A DNA stretch of 10,454 bases from CAYTGR01 sp964437445 (lineage in GTDB: Bacteria > Chloroflexota > Anaerolineae > B4-G1 > SLSP01), in NCBI GenBank assembly GCA_964437445.1, contig CAYTGR010000090.1, positions 1 through 10,454 of the forward strand. The letters run 5' to 3'. A model generated the notes under the pieces. The model saw only the letters and a program-made list of their open reading frames with translations, was not told the origin of the DNA and did no database searches. A program made the position numbers and the translations under genes. Shown piece by piece: positions 4,957-10,454 of the stretch (position 1 is the first letter of the stretch; each line of letters starts with the position of its first letter).

Positions 4957-7767
4957 ATGGTAACCCGGAATTTCCCCGGCCGCGGCAAAGTGGCGATTTT
5001 GCGCACGCGGCCGGAGACGGTGTTAGAAGATTACGCCCGCCTGCTGGACCTGGCGGGCTTTCGGGCTGCGTTGCCCCAGGACAAGACCACGCTGCTCAAA
5101 ATCAATATCTCCTGGCAAACCTGGTATCCGGCCTGCTCTACGATGCCCTGGCAACTGGAGGGGGTGATCCGCCCCCTGCGGGAGGCCGGGTACGACCTGG
5201 TGGGGGTGCACAACGATACGGTCGTCGTCAATACGGCCGATGGTGAGGCTAACAACAAGCAGCGGTATGTCACCGATAAGTACGGCGTTCCCTGTATCTA
5301 TCTGTACCAACCCGGGGTGGAGTGGGTGCGCTACGAGCCGCAGCGGCCTTTCCTGGTGCTGGATCAGATCTACCCGGAGGGGGTCTATATCCCCAAGGCG
5401 CTGATCGGCCAGAATATCATCCATTTACCGACGGTGAAGTGTGTCCATCCACAAACTGAAGTGATGCTTGGCGACGGTCGTGTGCAGCGTATTGGTGAAC
5501 TGGTGGAAACTCAGCTGCGACAAGGCGCGATCCCGTTATTGGAAGCCGATGGCGACATGCGTTTCATGGCTACCACCACGCTTTTTGGTCTGCAAGCGGG
5601 GAGGGCAACACCGCAGCAAACAGCCTTTTTCTGGCGCACGCCTGTCAATGGGCAACCCTTGTGGCGCGTGTGCACCAGGACGGGGCGCGAGGTCATTGTC
5701 TCCGGCGAACATCCTTTCCGCACCCCCAAAGGTTGGCGCAAAGCTTCGTCGTTGCAGGTAGGTGAGCGCATTGCTATTCCCCGTCGCTTGCCCGTGCAGG
5801 GCCTGAGTCAACCACTGCCACGACTAAATGAAAGGCTCCCCCTGGATGAAATCCGGGTGGAGGCGATCCCCTTCCGCCCTGGCCGGAAATATCCGGTTGA
5901 GTTTCAACGCGCTGTTGTAGCAGCCTACCTGCAAGGCCGGACGTTAGAGGAACTTGCGACTGAATATAGCGTTCCCTGGCAATCACTGCAACGTATTCTT
6001 AGCCGTTACCACATCCCTATGCGCCGGATGAAGCATTGGATCAAGTTGCCGGCGCAGACCTCGCCCGAATTTTGGCGGTGGCTGGGGTATTTCTTTGCCG
6101 AAGGTTGGGTACAACCCATGCGCACGACTTGCCGCTTCTGGTGGACTAATAGCGATCCTGTTTTGCGTGAAGATTTCTTCCGCTTGACGCGCGAGCTGTT
6201 CGGCCTTGAGATGACCTGCCGACCGCACAGCTATGATTGCTATGTGGATAGCGTGCAGCTCCGTGAGTTCTTTGAGAAGCTGGGCCTGCCTATCCCCCTG
6301 GAAGCCGGCAACAAGACCATCCCGGCGTTGCTTTTCCTTTGTCCAGACGAGGAAATTGCTGCCTTTCTGAACGGGTATCTGGATGGCGATGGCAGCATCG
6401 GCAAACGCGATGGTTTGCATGTGGTCAGCAAGAGCCAAACGCTGGCGCGCCAGGTGCAGCAGCTTTTTAGCCGTTTAGGCATTGTGGCTTTTCTGGGCCA
6501 AAAGACCCGGCGGGCCACCCGTTCAACGATGACCCCGCGCCACTATGCCGAAGTTGCCGTTTACGGGGATGAATTGATAACGCTGGCGCGCTGGCTTCAC
6601 TTTCGCAGTGTCAACAAACAGGAACGACTGGAGGCGCTGGTCGCGCGCCGCAAGGCTGGCAAGCGGCCGGGCAATTGGGATACCATCCCTGTGGATCCGG
6701 CGCACTTTAGACGTGTGCGCGAGGGTTTAGGGTTTACTCAAGCTTCCACCGGGCGGGCCGGCGCTGTTAACAACATTGAGAACGGCTATACCCAGCCTGG
6801 GCGTCCGCTTATGCAATACCTTATTGATCTGTTTCGGGATGCTGACCGGGAGCACCAGTATCAGGTTGAGATTGAAGCCCTGGCCGAGCTGGCTAACGAG
6901 GCCATTGCCTGGGATCATGTCACCGCCGTGGAGACGATTGCACCTGACACCTCTTACCTTTACGACTTCACGATGCAGACAACCCCCAGTTTTGTGGGGA
7001 ATGGCATTTTCTTGCACAATACGCATGTATTCACCACGATTACCGGCGCCATGAAGAATGCGTTTGGCGGTTTACTCCACCGCAAACGTCACTGGACGCA
7101 CAGCGTCATCCACGAGACGTTGGTGGATTTGCTCTCCATCCAGCAAGAGATCCATCCCGGCCTCTTCGCGGTGATGGATGGCACTTTCGCCGGCGACGGG
7201 CCGGGCCCCCGCGCGATGCGCTGGCATGAGAAAAACGTCATCTTGGCCTCGGCGGATCAGGTGGCGATTGATGCGGTCTCCGCGCTGATCCAGGGCTTTG
7301 ATCCCCTGCAGATCCCCTTCCTGCGGATCGCGCACGAACTGGGGTTGGGGATCGCCGATCCCCGGCAGATTGAATTTGTGGGCGATACGGCGGTGGCCGA
7401 GGAGCGGTGGGGCTTTGTGCAGGAAGATACGTTTGCCAGCCGGGGCCAGAAAATGATCTACCACGGGGCGCTCAAGCCGTTTGAGGAGCTGCTGTTGCGC
7501 AGCCCGATCGTCCCCTGGTCGTATTTTGCCAGCAATTTCTACCACAACGTCTACTGGTATCCGGTGGTGGGACGGCGCCGGGTGGAGGAAGCGCTCAAGA
7601 CGCCCTGGGGGCAGCTGTTCGCCAGCTACGGCGCTGAAGCCGGGCTGGCAGGAGCTGTTTTGCCCAGCGTGGAGACCAAAACGTTGCTGGAGGGGGCGGT
7701 GGTGCTGGCCGGCGGGGCGTTGGCTGCCGGCGGTGCGCTGGCCTGGTTGGGGCGTAAAAAGTCATAG
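4957..7767 (+). CDS. DUF362 domain protein interrupted by an intein (936 aa precursor, 409 aa spliced)
   Basis: The exteins are residues 1-161 and 689-936. Joined they read HLPTVK-THVFTTITGAMKN, the conserved Lys-Thr-His segment of DUF362 proteins. Further family marks are LLKINISWQ near residue 46, DGTFAGDGPGPRAM after the intein, and ILASADQVAIDAVSA. DUF362 has no firmly established general role. Some members carry a ferredoxin domain; no Cys-rich Fe-S motif is seen here. The C-terminus has a hydrophobic Ala/Gly/Leu/Val segment (about 911-932) followed by Arg-Lys-Lys-Ser, which looks like a C-terminal membrane anchor, with no matching N-terminal signal. The ATG at 4957 has AAAGGAGG (4943-4950) six bases upstream, one of the strongest ribosome sites in the window. 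The gene stands alone after a repeat-rich spacer, so a separate promoter is likely. Splicing is probably required for a working product, because the intein separates conserved parts of the domain. Confidence 0.88.
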   Translation: MVTRNFPGRGKVAILRTRPETVLEDYARLLDLAGFRAALPQDKTTLLKINISWQTWYPACSTMPWQLEGVIRPLREAGYDLVGVHNDTVVVNTADGEANNKQRYVTDKYGVPCIYLYQPGVEWVRYEPQRPFLVLDQIYPEGVYIPKALIGQNIIHLPTVKCVHPQTEVMLGDGRVQRIGELVETQLRQGAIPLLEADGDMRFMATTTLFGLQAGRATPQQTAFFWRTPVNGQPLWRVCTRTGREVIVSGEHPFRTPKGWRKASSLQVGERIAIPRRLPVQGLSQPLPRLNERLPLDEIRVEAIPFRPGRKYPVEFQRAVVAAYLQGRTLEELATEYSVPWQSLQRILSRYHIPMRRMKHWIKLPAQTSPEFWRWLGYFFAEGWVQPMRTTCRFWWTNSDPVLREDFFRLTRELFGLEMTCRPHSYDCYVDSVQLREFFEKLGLPIPLEAGNKTIPALLFLCPDEEIAAFLNGYLDGDGSIGKRDGLHVVSKSQTLARQVQQLFSRLGIVAFLGQKTRRATRSTMTPRHYAEVAVYGDELITLARWLHFRSVNKQERLEALVARRKAGKRPGNWDTIPVDPAHFRRVREGLGFTQASTGRAGAVNNIENGYTQPGRPLMQYLIDLFRDADREHQYQVEIEALAELANEAIAWDHVTAVETIAPDTSYLYDFTMQTTPSFVGNGIFLHNTHVFTTITGAMKNAFGGLLHRKRHWTHSVIHETLVDLLSIQQEIHPGLFAVMDGTFAGDGPGPRAMRWHEKNVILASADQVAIDAVSALIQGFDPLQIPFLRIAHELGLGIADPRQIEFVGDTAVAEERWGFVQEDTFASRGQKMIYHGALKPFEELLLRSPIVPWSYFASNFYHNVYWYPVVGRRRVEEALKTPWGQLFASYGAEAGLAGAVLPSVETKTLLEGAVVLAGGALAAGGALAWLGRKKS
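5440..7020 (+). mobile_element. Intein with LAGLIDADG homing endonuclease (527 aa) inside the DUF362 gene
   Basis: Precursor residues 162-688. Splicing residues look complete: Cys162 starts CVHPQTEVMLGDGRVQRIGEL (block A); REVIVSGEHPF (244-254) is block B with its His; WRKASSLQVGERI follows; and the end, YLYDFTMQTTPSFVGNGIFLHN (667-688), has the usual penultimate His and terminal Asn, with Thr689 as the +1 nucleophile. The endonuclease has both LAGLIDADG helices, LGYFFAEGW (376-384) and LNGYLDGDGS (471-480), each with an acidic residue. Two HTH-like segments lie at about 313-350 (before the first motif) and 582-625 (after the second, XRE-like FTQASTGRAGAVNNIENG). Third codon positions look more A/T-rich than in the flanking exteins, consistent with horizontal arrival. 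Expected role: self-excision with extein ligation, and cleavage of intein-free alleles to spread the element. Activity is inferred from intact motifs only. Confidence 0.93.
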
Positions 7768-7780
7768 CAGGGGGCAAGGT

Positions 7781-7834
7781 TTGTAGCGCGGCGCTTGAGC
7801 GCCGTTTTTAACGCGCTGAAGTGTGTAACTACGA
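7781..7834. repeat. Diverged palindrome, copy 2 of the dispersed element
   Basis: TTGTAGCGCGGCGCTTGAGC begins the left half and AACGCGCTGAAG followed by TAACTACGAA forms the right half, around a T-rich centre. In order and spacing it matches the palindrome at 4746-4802: a TTGTAG end, a GCGCTT-AGCGC core, CGCTGAAG, and an ACTAC end. The arms pair less well than in copy 1. The two copies lie either side of the DUF362/intein gene. Confidence 0.7.
7789..7809 (+). terminator. Possible intrinsic terminator of the DUF362 gene
   Basis: CGGCGC and GCGCCG can pair around a short TTGA loop (7789-7804) and are followed at once by five T residues. It lies 21 bases after the DUF362 stop and is part of the dispersed palindrome, so the element may have supplied the terminator. 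The T run is short, so strength is uncertain. Confidence 0.5.
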
Positions 7835-7842
7835 ACCCAGGC

Positions 7843-7849
7843 AAGGGGG
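7843..7849 (+). promoter_or_regulatory. Ribosome binding site that sets the start of the PrsW gene
   Basis: AAGGGGG lies five bases before the ATG at 7855. An in-frame ATG at 7795 sits inside the terminator-like hairpin and would add a polar segment before the first membrane helix, so 7855 is preferred. Confidence 0.6.
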
Positions 7850-7854
7850 CAGCG

Positions 7855-8868
7855 ATGGAAATAATCCTGGTTTTGTTTTTGAGCTTTGTGCCGATGTTAC
7901 TGTATGCGGCCATCCTCTGGTGGCTGGATCGCTACGAAAAAGAGCCCTTCGGCTTGCTGCTGGTGGCGTTTCTGTGGGGGGCGATCCCGGCTGTCCTCCT
8001 GGCCGTGATCTTTGAGCTGGTCCTGGATATCCCGTTCACAGCCCTGGCCTCCAACTCGGAGCTGGTTTACAATCTGCTGGGGGCCTCAGTCGGCGCGCCC
8101 CTGGTGGAAGAGACGACCAAAGGGCTGGCGCTGTTGTTGCTTTTCCTCTTTTGGCGCAAGGAGCTGGATAGCCCCCTGGATGGCCTGATTTATGGGGGGA
8201 TGGTGGGGTTCGGTTTTGCGGCCGTGGAAAATGTCCTTTACCTGGGGAGTGCCTTGGACGCGGGCGGATTAGGGGGAGCTCTGGGGCTGGCCTTCTTCCG
8301 GGCCGGGCTGTTCGGCCTGAACCATGCCATGTACACCGGTTTCACCGGGGTGGGGCTGGCGCTGACCTTAGAATGGCGGCGGAAATACTGGTATGCCTGG
8401 CTGCTGCCGTTCGTCGGGTTTGGGCTGGCGACCGGTGTCCATGCCTTCCACAACACTTTCTCCACGTTCTGGAGTTACACGGACAGCGGGATGCCGTTGC
8501 TCATCCTGGCCAGCGGTGACTGGCTGGGGGTAGTGAGCCTGCTGGTGGTGGTAGTCTGGGCGCTGATGTTGGAACGGCAACGGCTGGCCCGTTACGTGGG
8601 GGCACGGCAGGCGGCCCTGGCGTTGCAGGCGGACGAGGTCAAGCTCTTGCTTTCGCCCTGGCGCCGGGGGGGGGCTTTGCTACGGGTGCTCCTCACGGCG
8701 GAACTGGCGCGCTGGTGGCAGCTGCGCGGCTTCTTCAAGGCGGTGACGGAGACCGCTTTTGCCTGGCACCGTTACGAGCGGGGCGACCGCGTCTCCGCCG
8801 CCGAGTTACAACGGCTGGAGCAGGCGGTGCTCCAGGGGCGGTCAGCCCTCGTCGCCTTACGGCCTTGA
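7855..8868 (+). CDS. PrsW family intramembrane protease (337 aa)
   Basis: Polytopic membrane protease of the PrsW/CAAX-protease superfamily. In Bacillus subtilis, PrsW cleaves the anti-sigma factor RsiW at site 1. Seen here: a first hydrophobic helix at 1-23, then DRYEKEPFG (25-33), a typical PrsW start, and several further membrane helices up to about 239. The conserved polar residues are all present: LVEETTKG (83-90, Glu-Glu and Lys), GFGFAAVENVLYL (118-130), LNHAMYTG (155-162, His157), and GVHAFHNTFS (194-203, His196, His199, Asn200). This supports an active enzyme. After the last helix there is a soluble C-terminal part of about 95 residues, rich in Arg, Leu and Ala, of unknown role. The substrate cannot be told: no anti-sigma or sigma gene lies in the window. 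Thirty-eight bases separate it from the ComM gene. Confidence 0.9.
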   Translation: MEIILVLFLSFVPMLLYAAILWWLDRYEKEPFGLLLVAFLWGAIPAVLLAVIFELVLDIPFTALASNSELVYNLLGASVGAPLVEETTKGLALLLLFLFWRKELDSPLDGLIYGGMVGFGFAAVENVLYLGSALDAGGLGGALGLAFFRAGLFGLNHAMYTGFTGVGLALTLEWRRKYWYAWLLPFVGFGLATGVHAFHNTFSTFWSYTDSGMPLLILASGDWLGVVSLLVVVVWALMLERQRLARYVGARQAALALQADEVKLLLSPWRRGGALLRVLLTAELARWWQLRGFFKAVTETAFAWHRYERGDRVSAAELQRLEQAVLQGRSALVALRP

Positions 8869-8906
8869 TCCGTTGTGGCAGTTGATTCTTCTGGGGAGGC
8901 AGGGGC

Positions 8907-10436
8907 ATGTTAGCCAAGATTGTCAGCGCGGCGGTGGTGGGATTAGAAGCCCTGCCGGTAGACGTGGAAGTGGACGTCGGCCCCGGGATGGCCGGCCTGC
9001 TGACGCTGGTGGGCCTCCCCGATGCCGCCGTCCGCGAGAGCAGCGAGCGCGTCCGCTCCGCCATCCGCAACAGCGGCCTCACGTTCCCCTTCAACCAGCG
9101 GATGACCATCAACCTGGCCCCGGCCGACCTGCGCAAGGAAGGTCCCGCCTACGACCTGCCGATTGCCGTGGGCATTTTGGCTGCCAGCGGGCAGGTACCG
9201 GCGGCGGCGCTGGAAGGGGCGCTGGTGGTGGGCGAGCTCTCATTGGATGGCGCGGTGCGCCATGTGCGCGGCGTGCTGCCGGTGGCCGATATGGCGCGCC
9301 ACCAGGAGCTCGGCACGCTCTATGTCCCGGAGCCGGACGCCCCGGAGGCAGCCTTGATCCCCGGTCTGAAGGTGTACGCCGTGCCGACCCTGGCGGCGCT
9401 GGTGGCCCACCTGCAAGGCGTGCTCCCGCTCCGGCCATTTGAGCCGCAGCAGTTGCTGGCGGCGCAAGCTCCCCCGCCGGTGGTGGACTTTGCCGAAATC
9501 CAGGGCCAGGAACACGCCAAGCGGGCGCTGGAGGTGGCCGCCGCCGGGGGGCATAATCTGCTCATGACAGGCGCGCCCGGCGCCGGCAAGACCTTGATGG
9601 CGCGGGCGCTGCCGGGCATTCTCCCCTCGCTCGCGCTGGAAGAGGCGCTGGAGATCACCCGCATCTACAGCGTGGCCGATGCGCTTCCGCCGGGCACGCC
9701 GCTCGTTCAGCAACGCCCCTTCCGCGCGCCGCACCACACCATCAGCAACGCCGGGTTGGTGGGCGGTGGCCACTGGCCCCGGCCCGGCGAGATCAGCCTG
9801 GCGCACCGGGGCGTCCTCTTTCTGGATGAGCTGCCCGAATTCAACGGGCGGGTGCTGGAGGTGATGCGCCAGCCGATGGAGGACAAGGTCGTCACCATCA
9901 GCCGGGCGCAGGGGAGTTTGACCTTCCCGGCGGCGTTTACGCTGGTCGCGGCGATGAATCCCTGCCCCTGTGGCTTCTACGGCGACGCAGAGCGGCCCTG
10001 TACCTGCTCGGCGGGCATGATTGAGCGGTATCGCAAACGGATTTCCGGCCCGCTGCTGGATCGGATTGACCTGCACATTGAGGTCCCGCGCGTCCCCTAC
10101 GAGAAGTTGAGCCGGGCGACGCCGGGGGAGCCTTCGGCGCGCATCCGGGAGCGGGTGGAGGCGGCGCGGGAACGACAACGGGCGCGGCTGGGCGGGAGCG
10201 GGTTGGCCTGTAATGCCGACTTAGGCCCGGCGCAGATCCGGCAGTTTTGCGGGTTGGGGGAAGAGGCGCAGGCGTTGATGCGAGCGGCGATGCGGCAGTT
10301 GCACCTGAGCGCGCGCGGCTATCACCGCGTGCTCAAGGTGGCGCGCACCATCGCCGACCTGGAGGGCAGCGCCGCCATCCGCACCCACCACCTGGCCGAG
10401 GCGCTCCAGTACCGCGCGCGGGTGGTGGAGGCGTGA
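8907..10436 (+). CDS. comM: ComM/YifB family Mg-chelatase-like AAA+ ATPase (509 aa)
   Basis: Complete and of the usual length for this family (about 500 aa). ComM acts as a hexameric helicase that helps branch migration when natural transformation integrates DNA; many non-competent bacteria also carry YifB proteins. Order of parts: an N-terminal Lon-protease-like ChlI domain (about 1-170, with VGLPDAAVRESSERVRSAI at 35-53 and KEGPAYDLPIAVGI at 77-90), then the AAA+ core with Walker A GAPGAGKT (222-229), the family motif RAPHHTISNAGLVGGG (273-288), Walker B VLFLDE (303-308) and MNPCPCGFYGD (350-360). Four Cys (353, 355, 365, 367) could bind zinc. GPLLDRIDLHIEVPRV (381-396) follows, then a helical C-terminal domain. 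The ATG at 8907 has GGGGAGG (8893-8899) seven bases upstream. Only 18 bases follow its stop before the window ends. Confidence 0.95.
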   Translation: MLAKIVSAAVVGLEALPVDVEVDVGPGMAGLLTLVGLPDAAVRESSERVRSAIRNSGLTFPFNQRMTINLAPADLRKEGPAYDLPIAVGILAASGQVPAAALEGALVVGELSLDGAVRHVRGVLPVADMARHQELGTLYVPEPDAPEAALIPGLKVYAVPTLAALVAHLQGVLPLRPFEPQQLLAAQAPPPVVDFAEIQGQEHAKRALEVAAAGGHNLLMTGAPGAGKTLMARALPGILPSLALEEALEITRIYSVADALPPGTPLVQQRPFRAPHHTISNAGLVGGGHWPRPGEISLAHRGVLFLDELPEFNGRVLEVMRQPMEDKVVTISRAQGSLTFPAAFTLVAAMNPCPCGFYGDAERPCTCSAGMIERYRKRISGPLLDRIDLHIEVPRVPYEKLSRATPGEPSARIRERVEAARERQRARLGGSGLACNADLGPAQIRQFCGLGEEAQALMRAAMRQLHLSARGYHRVLKVARTIADLEGSAAIRTHHLAEALQYRARVVEA

Positions 10437-10454
10437 GATTTCGGATTGGGGATT

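Noticed and set aside
7795..7854. ATG at 7795 for the PrsW gene
   Set aside because: It lies within the palindrome and terminator-like hairpin. PrsW proteins begin close to the first membrane helix, as with the ATG at 7855.
8666..8674. Run of nine G as a sequencing error or programmed frameshift in the PrsW gene
   Set aside because: The frame stays open to a sensible stop at 8866-8868, shortly before the ComM ribosome site, so no frameshift needs to be invoked.
9240..10178. 312-codon open frame on the minus strand inside comM
   Set aside because: It is rich in Arg, His, Gln and Pro without recognisable motifs, typical of the antisense of a GC-rich gene. The plus-strand ComM motifs are unmistakable.
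10437..10454. GATT-rich words after comM as the start of a simple repeat
   Set aside because: GATT appears three times in 18 bases, but the window ends there, too short to support a repeat.

Overview
The window is a GC-rich bacterial chromosomal segment with seven complete protein genes, all on the + strand. No rRNA, tRNA or CRISPR array was seen. Gene content (two SPFH proteins, a TPR protein, a PfkB-family kinase, a DUF362 protein, a PrsW protease, a ComM/YifB ATPase), strong AGGAGG-type ribosome sites, GTAGTGACGCGC-type palindromes between genes and simple GTGAGCA repeats together suggest a member of the Chloroflexota (Anaerolineae-like). This placement is inferred from memory of such genomes, not computed.

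Layout. Positions 1-137 are a comparatively AT-rich leader with four TTGCGT words. Positions 138-4636 are a tight four-gene operon: SPFH protein A, SPFH protein B, a TPR protein and a pseudouridine-kinase-like PfkB sugar kinase. The A/B and TPR/kinase junctions are 4-base ATGA overlaps; one base separates B and TPR. Positions 4637-4956 are a repeat-rich spacer holding an 8-bp tandem array, a 57-bp palindrome, a near-perfect 14-bp direct repeat and a second inverted repeat. Positions 4957-7767 encode a DUF362 protein split by an in-frame 527-residue intein (5440-7020) with both splicing ends and both LAGLIDADG motifs intact. Positions 7768-7854 carry a second, diverged copy of the palindrome, part of which resembles a terminator. 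Then come a PrsW-type intramembrane protease (7855-8868) and a ComM/YifB AAA+ ATPase (8907-10436).

How the genes may work together. The first operon probably makes a membrane-bound SPFH assembly: A and B are diverged paralogues with different N-terminal membrane regions, plus a TPR adaptor. Why a nucleoside-type kinase is coupled to them is unclear. The DUF362, PrsW and ComM genes have their own ribosome sites and look like separate units. The two most notable items are the intein in an unusual host family, inserted exactly before the Thr of a conserved KTH segment and carrying two HTH-like segments, and the translationally coupled SPFH-SPFH-TPR-kinase operon.
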